From the NCBI RefSeq assembly GCF_013359595.1, contig NZ_JABFMP010000003.1:62001-126000 (forward strand): DNA of 64,000 nucleotides, written 5' to 3'. The DNA is from Pseudomonas sp. C1C7. GTDB taxonomy: Bacteria; Pseudomonadota; Gammaproteobacteria; Pseudomonadales; Pseudomonadaceae. The notes under the pieces are model-generated. The model was not told where the DNA came from, did no database searches, and was given only the letters and a program-made list of their open reading frames with translations. This document shows positions 17,111 through 26,786 of the stretch, piece by piece; the stretch's first letter is position 1; each line of letters opens with the position of its first letter. Position numbers and translations under genes: made by a program.

Positions 17111-17632
17111 TTAAGCCCGCGGTTTGACGGTCCCGCAATCCTGCCCCAACCACACGGCCCGGGTATCGAGGCTTCCCTTCTGCTGAATCCCCGTGGCATT
17201 GAACGTGCCGTTGACCTTGGTGGTGAACTCACGGTCACTGAGGAACGTCGCCACACCCGCACCCTGCGCCTTCGGACAGCTGAAGCGGAATTTCCACTGG
17301 TTGCCCGTGCGCTCGGTGATCTGCTGCGTGCAGCCCGATTGCGGGTCGGTCAGCGGGATGTCGTCACTCTTGACCTGCTCTGGCGTCAGGCAGGCGCGAA
17401 TGCCTTTGCCACCCATGGTGATGCCCTGCTTTTCCAGCTGCGCGCGCTGCTCAGGGGTCATCTGGCTCTGAATCTGACCCAGGATCAATTGCAGATCCGG
17501 CAGGTTCTGGTCATCGACCTTCATGTTGCTGGTGGTCAATTCCCACAAACCCGGCTGCAGCATCTGCGCTTGAGCAGCCACAGGAAGTGCCAAACCCAGC
17601 GTAATGGCCAAACCCAGCAGACGAACGTTCAT
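17111..17632 (-). CDS. DUF3617 domain exported protein
   Basis: A 173-residue protein with a signal peptide (MNVRLLGLAITLGLALPVAAQA), then the DUF3617 domain beginning MLQPGLWELTTSNMK and ending near TRAVWLGQDC. DUF3617 proteins are periplasmic and of unknown function; the GLWELT opening is typical. Four cysteines in the mature part could form disulphides. It is divergent from cls and appears monocistronic. Confidence 0.88.
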   Translation of the reverse strand: MNVRLLGLAITLGLALPVAAQAQMLQPGLWELTTSNMKVDDQNLPDLQLILGQIQSQMTPEQRAQLEKQGITMGGKGIRACLTPEQVKSDDIPLTDPQSGCTQQITERTGNQWKFRFSCPKAQGAGVATFLSDREFTTKVNGTFNATGIQQKGSLDTRAVWLGQDCGTVKPRA

Positions 17633-17764
17633 CGTGTAACTCCTGATCAGTAGTGGCCGTTAGACGCCGGCCACGGGCTTCGGTTCATGGGCCAATTAAA
17701 TAGCGACATTCTGCCCGGAACATGGTCTGTTACGCATTGAATCTTCAGGAGCAAGGCTGCCCCC

Positions 17765-19204
17765 ATGGATTACTTCGGACCGCATATTTTCGGTTACACC
17801 ATCGCGTTGCTGCATTCGCTCGGGACCATTGCGGCGATCCATGCCGTGCTGACCGTTCGGACCGCTCAGGGCTCGATCGCCTGGGCCCTGTCATTGATCT
17901 TCATGCCCTACCTCACCCTCATCCCTTACCTGGTGTTCGGCCGCAGCACTTTCGACGGCTACATCAAGGCCCGGCGCCAGGCCAACGAACAGATGCGCAA
18001 AGCCGTCTCAGAGCTCAACTGGCGGCCCTGGGTGGAAGAAGCGCTCACTGCCCGCGCCTCCAATGCCTATGCGTCGCTAAGGGCCATGCCGAAGCTTGGG
18101 CGCATGCCATGCCTGGCCAACAACGAAGTGAAACTGCTGATCAATGGCCGCGCCACCTTCGATGCGATCTTCAATGCCATCAGCCAGGCAAAGGAAGCCG
18201 TGCTGGTCCAGTTCTTCATCATTCACGATGACCGCCTCGGCCAGCGCCTGCAAAAACTCCTGCTGGAGAAAGCCGCCCAGGGCGTGACGATTCACCTGCT
18301 CTACGACCGCATCGGCAGCCACTCCCTGCCCCACAGCTACGTCCAGGCGCTGCGCGATGGGGGCGTCGAGGTCAAAGCCTTCGCCACGCGCAGCGGCTGG
18401 CTCAACCGCTTCCAGGTCAACTTCCGCAATCACCGCAAGATCGTGGTCGTCGACGGCATTCTCGGCTTCGTGGGCGGACATAACGTCGGTGATGAATACA
18501 TGGGCGAGAAGCCGCCGCTGGCGCCTTGGCGCGATACCCACGTGCAGGTCCGCGGCCCCGTGGTGGCGAGCATGCAGGAGTCGTTCGCCGAGGACTGGTT
18601 CTGGGCCGCCCGCTCGCTGCCACCGCTGATTCTGCCGGAAGTGTACCCGGACGATGGCGTGCTCTGCCAAATGCTCGCCAGCGGCCCGGCAGACCCCTAT
18701 GAGACCTGCTCGCTGTTCTTCGTCGAGTCCATCCACGCCGCCACCGAACGCGTGTGGATCACCAGCCCGTATTTCATCCCTGACGAAGCGGTATTCGCCG
18801 CCCTGCGCCTGGCCGTTCTGCGCGGGGTCGACGTGCGTATCCTGCTGCCCTCCCGTCCCGATCACCGGATCGTCTATGCCGCCTCCAGCCTGTATGCCTT
18901 CGAAGCGGTGCGCGCAGGCGTGCGGGTGTTCCGCTACGAACCCGGCTTCCTGCATCAGAAAGTGGTGTTGATCGACAATGAGATCAGCGCGATCGGCAGT
19001 GCCAACATGGACAACCGCTCGTTCCGATTGAATTTCGAAGTGATGTTGCTGACCGTCGACAGCGGGTTTGCCGCCAAGGTGGAGCAGATGCTCAACGACG
19101 ATTTCGCTCAGGCCCACGAGATCGCCAAGGAAGAAAGCCGGGAGACCCACCGCCTGCAACAGGTCGGCATGCGGATCGCCCGGCTTATCTCGCCCATTCT
19201 CTAA
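17765..19204 (+). CDS. cls: Cardiolipin synthase (PLD family)
   Basis: A 479-residue enzyme with two N-terminal membrane segments and a PLD-type catalytic unit carrying two HKD motifs: HRKIVVVDG (near residue 224) and HQKVVLID (near residue 398). It condenses two phosphatidylglycerols to cardiolipin at the inner membrane. The ATG at 17765 opens [20 protein letters not shown]. Downstream, cfa converges; cls and cfa both act on membrane lipids. Confidence 0.95.
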   Translation: MDYFGPHIFGYTIALLHSLGTIAAIHAVLTVRTAQGSIAWALSLIFMPYLTLIPYLVFGRSTFDGYIKARRQANEQMRKAVSELNWRPWVEEALTARASNAYASLRAMPKLGRMPCLANNEVKLLINGRATFDAIFNAISQAKEAVLVQFFIIHDDRLGQRLQKLLLEKAAQGVTIHLLYDRIGSHSLPHSYVQALRDGGVEVKAFATRSGWLNRFQVNFRNHRKIVVVDGILGFVGGHNVGDEYMGEKPPLAPWRDTHVQVRGPVVASMQESFAEDWFWAARSLPPLILPEVYPDDGVLCQMLASGPADPYETCSLFFVESIHAATERVWITSPYFIPDEAVFAALRLAVLRGVDVRILLPSRPDHRIVYAASSLYAFEAVRAGVRVFRYEPGFLHQKVVLIDNEISAIGSANMDNRSFRLNFEVMLLTVDSGFAAKVEQMLNDDFAQAHEIAKEESRETHRLQQVGMRIARLISPIL

Positions 19205-19210
19205 CGAGGC

Positions 19211-20398
19211 CTAGGGGTTGTAGATGTCGTCCCGCGACCAGGGCAGTTCATGGCTGCCATCGGCGTGGGCCTTGACCGCCAGAATCTGGTGCAGGTTGAT
19301 CCAGCCCTTGGCAAACGCGTAGGCGCAACCGGCCAGGTACAGCCGCCAGATGCGCAGTGCCTGCTCCGGCACCATTTTGGCAGCCGCTTCCAGGTTGTCC
19401 TCCAGACGCTCGCTCCAGTGATCCAGGGTGCGTGCGTAATGCAGGCGCAGGCTTTCGACGTCGACAATCTCGAGCCCCGCTTCGCTGATCCTGGCGGAGA
19501 TCATCGACAGGTGCGGCAGTTCGCCGTTGGGGAACACATACTTCTCGATGAAGTCACCGGCACCGCGTCCCACCGGACGACCATCGGTGTGCTTGGCGGT
19601 GATCCCATGGTTCATCACCAGACCACCCTCTTTCACCGCCCCGAACAGGATGTTGCAGTACTCCTCCAGGTTGGCGTGGCCGACATGCTCGAACATGCCC
19701 ACGCTGACCACTTTGTCGAAACGTCCGTCCTGAGGCAGATCGCGGTAATCGAGCAGCTGCAACTCGACCAGATCCTCCAGGCCTTCTTCTTTGACCCGCT
19801 CGCGGGCCAGGGCCAGTTGTTCCTTGCTCAGGGTAATGCCGAATACTTTCGCGCCAAACTCACGGGCCGCATACCTCGCCAATCCGCCCCAACCGCAACC
19901 CACATCCAGCAGGTACTCACCCGGCTGCAGGCGCAGCTTGCGACACAGATGGCGGAACTTGGCTTGCTGGGCTTGTTCGAGGCTCTCGCTGCCGGTCTCG
20001 AAATACGCACAGGAATAGGCCATGTCGCTGTCGAGCCACAGCTGATAGAAATCGTTGGAAAGGTCGTAGTGATAGGAAATCGCCGCGGCGTCGGTTGCCT
20101 TGTCGTGGGCGGTACGGATGGTGTCCGAACCATCGTCTTCGTCCAACAGCGCCTGGCTGAGCTCATCACAGACGCGGATCACGTCACTGATCGAGCCTTC
20201 CAGCTCGAGCTTGCCTTCGACAAACGCAGCTCCCAGCGAGTCCAAACTCGGATGGGTGAACTGGGTCACCATCTTGGGATCCTTCACCACAATGGTGACG
20301 CTGGGCGTGGGTCCCAGATTGAACTCATGGCCGTCCCAGAGTCGCAGGCGAAGCGGAAGCTGCAGATTCTGTAAGGCCGGTGGAAGTTGCGCGAGCAT
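19211..20398 (-). CDS. cfa: Cyclopropane-fatty-acyl-phospholipid synthase family methyltransferase
   Basis: A 395-residue SAM-dependent methyltransferase; family members methylenate unsaturated acyl chains of membrane phospholipids. The SAM-binding motif is LDVGCGWGGLARYAA (about residue 170), followed by GITLSKEQLALARER and a FDKVVSVGMFEHVGHAN motif. The N-terminal lipid-recognition region is present, and length fits the CfaB group (about 395). Recalled order in other pseudomonads has a cls gene next to cfaB. The 190 bp upstream shows nothing clear apart from AT-rich sequence. Confidence 0.93.
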   Translation of the reverse strand: MLAQLPPALQNLQLPLRLRLWDGHEFNLGPTPSVTIVVKDPKMVTQFTHPSLDSLGAAFVEGKLELEGSISDVIRVCDELSQALLDEDDGSDTIRTAHDKATDAAAISYHYDLSNDFYQLWLDSDMAYSCAYFETGSESLEQAQQAKFRHLCRKLRLQPGEYLLDVGCGWGGLARYAAREFGAKVFGITLSKEQLALARERVKEEGLEDLVELQLLDYRDLPQDGRFDKVVSVGMFEHVGHANLEEYCNILFGAVKEGGLVMNHGITAKHTDGRPVGRGAGDFIEKYVFPNGELPHLSMISARISEAGLEIVDVESLRLHYARTLDHWSERLEDNLEAAAKMVPEQALRIWRLYLAGCAYAFAKGWINLHQILAVKAHADGSHELPWSRDDIYNP

Positions 20399-20588
20399 GG
20401 AATATCCCCCTGGTTTCAGACGTCTGCTGAGAGGTTAGACCATCCTTGAAAAATAGCTTCCTATCGAATTAATAGCGCAGCTCTATGGATCTTGCGCTAT
20501 CGCTGGACCCGCGTGAACTCACAAAAATGATCACTCTTACGGTAGATGACTCCGGGCATTACCAACAGTTCGGTAAATTTTTCTTCAT

Positions 20589-22499
20589 TCAAGACTCGTC
20601 CTTGAGCTTGAGCAGCGGCTCCTGAAAACGCAACAAGCGCCCGGCGTTGCCCAGCACCAGCAGCGTGCTGAGGTTATGCAACACCGCGGCGATCATCGCC
20701 CCGGCCGCGCCAAGCCAGCCGAATGCGGCGAAAGCAACGATGGCCAGGGTCCATCCAAGGCCGATGATCACGTTGACCTGCAGGGTTTTCCGGCACTGGC
20801 GGCTCAAGCGCACGCAGGTGCCGAGGCGACGCAAATCACTGCCGATCAGCACCACATCCGCTGAGGCCAGGGCAATATCCGCGCCGCCTGCTCCCATCGC
20901 CACGCCGACCACACCGGCCTTGAGGGCCAGCGAATCGTTGATGCCATCCCCCACCACCATAGGCCGAAAACCGTTACCGATTTCTTTCAGCACACGGTTG
21001 AGTTTGTCTTCAGGCAATGCTTGGGCTTGCACATCGCTGATCGCCACCTCCCACGCCAGTGTCTGCGCCACGCTGTGCCGGTCACCGGTGAGCAACAGTT
21101 GCCGACCCAGGCCAAGCTCGCGCAGCTCGTTCAGGGCAAACCGAGCTTCGGGTTTCACGCTGTCGGCCAGCAACAGCCAGGCGAGGAATTCACCGTTGAG
21201 CGCCAGCCCGGCAATCGGGCCGTCGTGTTCGGGAATCGCCGAAGTCGCAATTTTCAATTGGCTGAACAGCTCGGGCCGACCAAGCGCGGCCTCACCCTGT
21301 TCGGTCTTGGCCACCACGCCGAGACCCTGGCGCTCATGAATATCCGTCAGCGGCAAGAACTGCTCTTGGGTTGCCAGTCCAGCGAGCGCACGGCTGACCG
21401 GATGACTGCTGGCCGAACCGAGGCTCGCGGCGAGCCTGAGCACTGGCGTGTGGTCTTCCAGCGGACTGTCGATGGAATGAAGGCGCAAGGTGCCGTAGGT
21501 CAGGGTTCCGGTCTTGTCGACCACCAGCGATGTGAGGTCGGCCAGCTCTTCGAGGAACGCCGAGCTGCGGATCAGGATCCCGTGGCGCGCGGCCACCGCC
21601 ACCCCGGCAATTGCCGTGGCTGGCGCCGACAACACCAGCGCGCAAGGACAGGCCGCCACCAACACCGCCAGCATCGCCTGGGCGTTGTTGGTGATGAACC
21701 AGGTCACTGCGGCCAGCAACAGCACGAGCACCATGTAGCTGCCGGCATAACGTTCCAGCAATCGGGTGATCGGTGGCTTGGAGCGCTCGGCGTTCTGCAT
21801 CAGGGCGATGACTTTGCCGAGGGTCGATTCGCGCCCGGTGCGGGTCACCTCGATGTGCAGCAGGCCATCGAGATTGATCGCCCCACCGAACACCGTCATC
21901 CCGGCGTGTGCCTCCACCGGCACCGATTCGCCGGTGATGGAGGCGGTATCCAGACTCGCCTGGCCGGACAGCACCAGGCCATCGGCCGGCACCCGATCAC
22001 CGGCGCGCACCTCGACCCGATCGCCAGCCTTCAGCGTGCCGTTGTCGACTTCAACGATGGAGCCATCGGCCTGAACCTTGCGCGCATGGCTGCGGGTCAA
22101 TTTGCCGAGCGCGTGAATGGCTTCCTGTGAGCCGATGACACTGCGCTCTTCCAGCACGTGGCCGAAGATCATGATGATCGGCAGCAAGGCCGCGGTCAGC
22201 AGATCGCCGGTTGCCCAGGCCCCCAGCATGGCCAGCGCAATCAGTTGATCGGTCATGCCATGCAGGCTGGGATAACGCAGGCTGAACCACGCCGAACGCA
22301 TCACCGGCACGGCCACCAGCACGGAGGCAAAACCCAGCAGCAACTGGCTGACGCCGCTCTGTTCGGGCGCCAGCCAGCGCCAGATCAGCCCAAGTGCGAG
22401 CAGCCCCAGCGCCAGCATGGCCAGGGTCAGTTGGCGGGCGGCGCTGCGTTGTTCGGCCGAGGACAACAGGCTCGGTGCAGCGGCGGTTTGCGCAGTCAT
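20589..22499 (-). CDS. P1B-type heavy-metal ATPase, possibly HmtA-like importer
   Basis: A 636-residue P1B ATPase without an N-terminal metal-binding domain. Visible motifs: TGES in the actuator domain, the CPC ion motif in AACPCALVLSAPA (about residue 283), the phosphorylation site DKTGTLT (about 327) and GDGINDSLALKAG. It is the last gene of a four-gene operon; its ATG overlaps the stop of the preceding SPFH gene by 4 nt. From memory, the closest experimentally studied relative is HmtA of P. aeruginosa, described as a zinc/copper importer and also near SPFH genes; this identification is by context and not alignment. A Zur-like box in front of the operon fits an uptake rather than an export role. 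Confidence 0.88.
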   Translation of the reverse strand: MTAQTAAAPSLLSSAEQRSAARQLTLAMLALGLLALGLIWRWLAPEQSGVSQLLLGFASVLVAVPVMRSAWFSLRYPSLHGMTDQLIALAMLGAWATGDLLTAALLPIIMIFGHVLEERSVIGSQEAIHALGKLTRSHARKVQADGSIVEVDNGTLKAGDRVEVRAGDRVPADGLVLSGQASLDTASITGESVPVEAHAGMTVFGGAINLDGLLHIEVTRTGRESTLGKVIALMQNAERSKPPITRLLERYAGSYMVLVLLLAAVTWFITNNAQAMLAVLVAACPCALVLSAPATAIAGVAVAARHGILIRSSAFLEELADLTSLVVDKTGTLTYGTLRLHSIDSPLEDHTPVLRLAASLGSASSHPVSRALAGLATQEQFLPLTDIHERQGLGVVAKTEQGEAALGRPELFSQLKIATSAIPEHDGPIAGLALNGEFLAWLLLADSVKPEARFALNELRELGLGRQLLLTGDRHSVAQTLAWEVAISDVQAQALPEDKLNRVLKEIGNGFRPMVVGDGINDSLALKAGVVGVAMGAGGADIALASADVVLIGSDLRRLGTCVRLSRQCRKTLQVNVIIGLGWTLAIVAFAAFGWLGAAGAMIAAVLHNLSTLLVLGNAGRLLRFQEPLLKLKDES

Positions 22500-23554
22500 T
22501 GTGCAGCTCCCTGGATGATCAGGCGGGAATCGTCTTTGGGATCGACAGTGGTGACCGAGCCTGCCTGACCGAGAATTTTCGGCATCCGCTCGCGGTAGAT
22601 TCGCAGCGGCATCTGCGGGTCGGTGCCCTGTTGCTGAGCCTTCGCCAGGCTCAGGACGGAGGCAGTGTCGGCGGAGGCTTTGGCCAATCGTTCACGGGCC
22701 TGGGCATGGGCGACTTGCAAGGTGCGGTCCGCTTGTTCGTTGGCAGACTGGGTGAGTTTCTCGGCCTCCGTGCGCGCATTCGCCACCGCTTTGTCCGCTT
22801 GCTGACTGGCCGTCAGTACCGCGTTGAACGCATTCACCGCAGGGCCGGGCAAACTCGATTGCACATCCACCCGCGCCACTTCGATGCCCAACCCCTGCCC
22901 TGTCGCCGACAACTCGGCAAGACGCTGGTTGATGCCCCGTACCAGATCGCCGCGTAAACGCTCACGTCGTTCCGCCGCCTGATTGTCCGATCCGATCAGC
23001 TCCGGTCGCGCCACGAGGATGGTATCCAGATCCCGTGCTGCCGTGAGTGCCACGGTGCTTCGAGTGACGAGCCGATCCAGCGCCGGCAACACGTGTTCAC
23101 CCTGCAACACGAACGCGTAGGGATCGGTAACCTTGTAGAAGACCCGCACATCGAGTTGAACCACCCCCGCGTCACCTGTCAGCAAATACCCGGAGCCCGC
23201 CAGCGCATCGCTGATCGGGGTGGCGAAACTGGCGGCGCGATCGGCCTGTAGCGCGGCATCGCTGCGCAGCAGATTTTCCACTCGACGCTCGATCACCCGA
23301 TCCGCCGCCGGCAGCAAGATGACCTGCTCGAAGGGTCGCGGCCACGCCAACAGCAGGCCGGCATTCTGGATGCGATCGAGCGCACCAAAGTGCAGGACCA
23401 CCGCGCGATCCTGCGGATCGATCTGCCGCACATTGGAGAACGCCCAAGCCAAAGCGGCCAATGCCGTCACGGCGTACAAGGCAAAAAATGCCAGACGCCC
23501 GGCCTGAATCCAGGGGCTGCTCAACTCATGTGTTCCACGTGGAACGCTACTCAT
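22496..23554 (-). CDS. SPFH-domain membrane protein (HflC-like) of the P-ATPase operon
   Basis: A 352-residue SPFH/band-7 protein with one N-terminal membrane segment (FFALYAVTALAALAWAF), the SPFH domain (about 45-230) and a helical coiled-coil C-terminal part (QQADKAVANARTEAEKL). Annotation pipelines tend to call it HflC, but the true hflKC pair lies elsewhere in pseudomonads, so this is a paralogue. Start and stop overlap both neighbours by 4 nt. SPFH proteins scaffold membrane microdomains; a role in organising the P-ATPase is plausible. A parS-like site overlaps its first codons. Confidence 0.85.
   Translation of the reverse strand: MSSVPRGTHELSSPWIQAGRLAFFALYAVTALAALAWAFSNVRQIDPQDRAVVLHFGALDRIQNAGLLLAWPRPFEQVILLPAADRVIERRVENLLRSDAALQADRAASFATPISDALAGSGYLLTGDAGVVQLDVRVFYKVTDPYAFVLQGEHVLPALDRLVTRSTVALTAARDLDTILVARPELIGSDNQAAERRERLRGDLVRGINQRLAELSATGQGLGIEVARVDVQSSLPGPAVNAFNAVLTASQQADKAVANARTEAEKLTQSANEQADRTLQVAHAQARERLAKASADTASVLSLAKAQQQGTDPQMPLRIYRERMPKILGQAGSVTTVDPKDDSRLIIQGAAQ
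23531..23546. other. parS-like centromere site 2
   Basis: TGTTCCACGTGGAACG, 15 of 16 to the parS consensus, with a perfect 14-bp core palindrome. It lies over the first codons of the SPFH gene (encoding VPRGTHEL in the gene's frame), 7987 bp from site 1. Confidence 0.8.
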
Positions 23555-24615
23555 GGTTGCGATCCGGATTTGTTGTCGAGGCTCGGCGGGCCATCCACCA
23601 GAACGCGGAACGGCGCAGCATCGGTACGCAGAATCAATTTGGTGCCCGGCGTGACCACCGTGCCCAAGGTATCGAGAGAGCGCAGCAAGTTATAAAGCTG
23701 AGGCGAACTGGCGTAGGCGCGACCGTAAATCTGCGCCGCTTCCACCCGGGATTGCGCTTCGATATCCGCGGCTTTCACCGAAGCATCGGCTTGCACGATT
23801 CGCGCATCTCGCTCGGCGGCTGAACGGATTTGCGCTGCCTCTCGTTTGCCAATGGCGGTGCGTTCGGTGGCGATGGTTTCACGCTCCGCGCGCATGCGAT
23901 CCACCGTGGCGGTGAGGGTCACCGACGGCAAGGTCAGACGCTCAACGCCCACTTGCAACACACGCACGCCGTAAGTGGTCAGCAACTGTTGATCGATCTG
24001 CTGGCGCAGCTGTGCTTCGAAGTCGGCGATGCGTACCTGACTGGCATCGGTGTTGACCAGATTGGCCAGGTCGAAACTGCTGGCCGTGGTCTCCAGTGCC
24101 GAGCCGACGAAGGTACGAATCTGCCGCGCCGCTTCGTCTGGCTGGTTCTGCACGGCGCGCATGAAGCGCTGCACGTTGTCCGGATCTCCCTGAACCTGCC
24201 AGGCGACATAGGCCTGAACGATGATGCGCAATCCGTCCCGGGTGCCGACATCCTGCAAGCCACTGGAGGTGGTACGCAGGCGCAGATCGACCGGAATCGC
24301 CGCCTCGAAGGGTGCCGGCCAGCGCCAGCCCAGACCCGGTTCGAGCAATACTCGCGACGGATTGCCGAAGCGCGTAATCACCGTCGCCTCCCCCGATCTG
24401 ACCTGTACCAGGCTGGCAGCGGCAATGGCGAATGCCACCAGCAACGCGGCCCAACCCATGCGTCGCCAAGGGAAGGGACCGGCCTCTTGCGGGTCGCCGT
24501 GATGATGGTGGTGGTGACCGTGATGGTGGTGATGCCCGCCATGGCCGTGATCATGACCGCTGTGGTCATCGTGATCGTGATCGTGGCCGTGATCTGAACT
24601 GTGCGACTGGCTCAA
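23551..24615 (-). CDS. SPFH-domain protein with a His-rich N-terminus (HflK-like)
   Basis: A 354-residue SPFH protein. The first 45 residues are almost all His, Asp and Gly (for example HGHDHDHDDHSGHDHGHG), followed by one membrane segment (WAALLVAFAIAAASLVQV) and the SPFH domain with a coiled-coil tail. The His tract would sit on the cytoplasmic side if topology follows HflK, and could bind zinc or other metals. It is the second gene of the operon, 4-nt overlaps at both ends. The His tract sets it apart from typical HflK and suggests a metal-related duty. Confidence 0.87.
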   Translation of the reverse strand: MSQSHSSDHGHDHDHDDHSGHDHGHGGHHHHHGHHHHHHGDPQEAGPFPWRRMGWAALLVAFAIAAASLVQVRSGEATVITRFGNPSRVLLEPGLGWRWPAPFEAAIPVDLRLRTTSSGLQDVGTRDGLRIIVQAYVAWQVQGDPDNVQRFMRAVQNQPDEAARQIRTFVGSALETTASSFDLANLVNTDASQVRIADFEAQLRQQIDQQLLTTYGVRVLQVGVERLTLPSVTLTATVDRMRAERETIATERTAIGKREAAQIRSAAERDARIVQADASVKAADIEAQSRVEAAQIYGRAYASSPQLYNLLRSLDTLGTVVTPGTKLILRTDAAPFRVLVDGPPSLDNKSGSQP

Positions 24616-26570
24616 TTGGAGGCTCCTGGCTGAGCGGTTTTACGTGACGACGCAGGGTCAGCCGGCAACGTGAAATTTCGCAGGTCGATGGTCGGCGCAT
24701 TGCTGCTGCCACCCAGACGGTGATCGAGTACCAGCAATTTGGCGTTGGCCAAACCCTGGGAGAGTTGGCTGAGGTATTGCTCCAGCACGAAGGCCTGGCC
24801 TGCATTGGCGTAGGCTTTTTGTTCGGCGCTGAACTTGAGGTCGGCGGTTTGCGCACCGGCGTTGATTTCACGGGCGCTGGCCGTGGCCTGATCGCGGGCG
24901 ATGCTGGCCTGCAATTGCGCCTGATTGGTGGCTTCGGCGGCGGCACCACGTTCGCGGGCGATCAACGCCTGGGCTCCGATCTGTGCAGCCTGCACACCGT
25001 GATAGGCATTGGCGGCGCCGGCCGGTGGATGAATCGCCTCGACAACCGTGGCAAGGATTTCCACACCGCTGTCGAGTTTTTCCAGATCTGCCTGCACCGC
25101 GCGGCCGATCTCCTGGGCAAGCCCTACCCGGTCCTCACCGAGCAAACCGTCCAAGGTGCGCGAAGCGAAATCGTGGACCAGAACGCGGCTGGCAGTACTG
25201 CGAATCAGCGTCGACACATCTGCACTGTTGTAGGTGGCCGCCAGTGCCGCCTGATCGCTCAGGCCGATGCGATAGACAAAACGCACATCCATGTTGACGA
25301 TCTGAAAGCTCTGCTGCTCGCCACGGCTGCTGGCGATCACCTGGGATTTGTCGTTCACATGGCTTGCGTCCCACAAGCGATTGGCGGTGATCGGCGCCGG
25401 ACCTTCCGCCGGTTCGGCCATCACCGGCGCGGTTGTTTCGCCAACGCTGGTGGCCAGTTCGTGGACCACGCCGTTTTCGACACTCAGCACCCGACCCAGC
25501 GGCCAGGGCAAACCGGCGTGCAGACCAGGACCGAAGACCATGACTGGTTTACCGAAACGCTCGTAGATGCCCCGCCCTTGCAGCGGGATTTCGTGAATGC
25601 CCGTCAGGGACCAACCGACCATAGCCACCACGCTCATCACCGGCAACAACGCGCGGCGCATGTAGGTGAAGGCCCAGATCTGTCGCAGGTCGATGCCGAA
25701 GCGGTTGTGCAATTCGTGCTGCAACGCCAGCAACGGCTGAGGCGGCCAACGCAGCATGTCGGCGACAAAACTGCGCGCCAGCAATGGCGGCTCCAGTTGC
25801 TCACGCCGCGGACTGAACAACGACAGCACCGCACGCAACAACAATTCGGCGGCGACCAGGCCCGGCAACAGGCCGATCAGTACCGCGAGGCGCACCGGCC
25901 AGATGGCGGATTCGCTGGCGAACAGCAGGCACAGCGCCCCCAGCACCAGGCTGATGATCGCCACGCGGATCATCTGCGCCAAGGCGCCGGCTTCAGGCCA
26001 TTGCGCCGGATTTTCCTGAGCCAGGTGGCGTTCCAGCACCAGCAAAGCGAACGCCAGCAACAACGCGAACGCCGCGCCGACAGTAGCCGACAGGCCCGTT
26101 GCCGCGGGCGGCAAACTGAGGTTCCAGACCTGCTCGACGCCTGCCAGCGCCATCAAGGCCCAGCCGCCGAGCCACAACGTCGGCGCACCGATCTGCCTGA
26201 GCAGGTGAATCCATCGCTGCCCCAGGCGGTCCAGCAGTTGCTCGTACCAACCCACGGGGCCATCGGTCTCTTGTGTGTCGGCTACAGGCTCCACAGGATT
26301 CATCGCCCGCGCCCGCCACAGGCTGACAAACCTGGCCGACTGCAGGGCAGCCGCGACCACCAGCAGCGCGGCGCTTTGATTGAACAGCAACGCCGGCCAA
26401 AGGGATTGCGGCGAAAACAGCCCGACAAAGAACCCCACCACCAGCGCCATGGCCACCAACATACCGCAGCCAATCAGCAGCTGACGCAATCGACGCCCTT
26501 GAAAAACCGCCTGCTGAAAACGCGGCAGCTCAGCTACCCGCGTCCCCTCCACTTCGAGATCGACTTGCAT
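24612..26570 (-). CDS. Large multi-span SPFH-domain protein, first gene of the operon
   Basis: A 652-residue protein with an N-terminal region of several hydrophobic segments (about residues 35-330, two blocks of spans) and a C-terminal SPFH domain (about 335-650, opening near HEIPLQGRGIYERFGKP). This architecture, a polytopic domain fused to SPFH, is unusual compared with the single-span HflK. It begins MQVDLEVEGTRVAELP and is followed by an ATGA overlap with the His-rich gene. With a Zur-like box 37 bp upstream, it opens the four-gene operon. The N-terminal part could be a scaffold or transport module; no function is established. Confidence 0.85.
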   Translation of the reverse strand: MQVDLEVEGTRVAELPRFQQAVFQGRRLRQLLIGCGMLVAMALVVGFFVGLFSPQSLWPALLFNQSAALLVVAAALQSARFVSLWRARAMNPVEPVADTQETDGPVGWYEQLLDRLGQRWIHLLRQIGAPTLWLGGWALMALAGVEQVWNLSLPPAATGLSATVGAAFALLLAFALLVLERHLAQENPAQWPEAGALAQMIRVAIISLVLGALCLLFASESAIWPVRLAVLIGLLPGLVAAELLLRAVLSLFSPRREQLEPPLLARSFVADMLRWPPQPLLALQHELHNRFGIDLRQIWAFTYMRRALLPVMSVVAMVGWSLTGIHEIPLQGRGIYERFGKPVMVFGPGLHAGLPWPLGRVLSVENGVVHELATSVGETTAPVMAEPAEGPAPITANRLWDASHVNDKSQVIASSRGEQQSFQIVNMDVRFVYRIGLSDQAALAATYNSADVSTLIRSTASRVLVHDFASRTLDGLLGEDRVGLAQEIGRAVQADLEKLDSGVEILATVVEAIHPPAGAANAYHGVQAAQIGAQALIARERGAAAEATNQAQLQASIARDQATASAREINAGAQTADLKFSAEQKAYANAGQAFVLEQYLSQLSQGLANAKLLVLDHRLGGSSNAPTIDLRNFTLPADPASSRKTAQPGASN

Positions 26571-26606
26571 ACCACCCCAGCGCCCGGACCGTTCAAATCA
26601 CCTTTC

Positions 26607-26619
26607 GTTACGATATAAC
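26607..26619. promoter_or_regulatory. Zur-like box upstream of the SPFH/P-ATPase operon
   Basis: GTTACGATATAAC, inside the larger inverted repeat TTTCGTTA / TAACGAAA (26603-26610 and 26616-26623), lies 37 bp before the operon's ATG. It resembles the two zigA-folE2 boxes (GTTATAGTGTAAC) and suggests repression by Zur. The binding protein is inferred. Confidence 0.6.
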
Positions 26620-26709
26620 GAAAATCGTGAAATATTTGTACATAGTCTGGCTATCTATAGACGGAATACCTGTCGCTTGGCTGAACCCTTGAACGAAAAA
26701 TGAGAATCC

Positions 26710-26774
26710 GTATTCGCGAGCACATTGATCCGGTGTTCACAAATCAATTGTGGGACCGGCTTGCTCGCGAATAC
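26710..26774. repeat. REP-type inverted repeat, family 1
   Basis: GTATTCGCGAGC (26710-26721) is inverted at 26763-26774, within a unit TTGTGGGACCGGCTTGCTCG that resembles the element after uvrD. It sits between the SPFH operon promoter and the lrp gene end. Confidence 0.75.
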
Positions 26775-26786
26775 AGGCGACTCGGT

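Noticed and set aside
24720-26618. 632-codon plus-strand frame opposite the large SPFH gene
   Set aside because: Shadow of the SPFH protein, rich in Gln and His with no domain.
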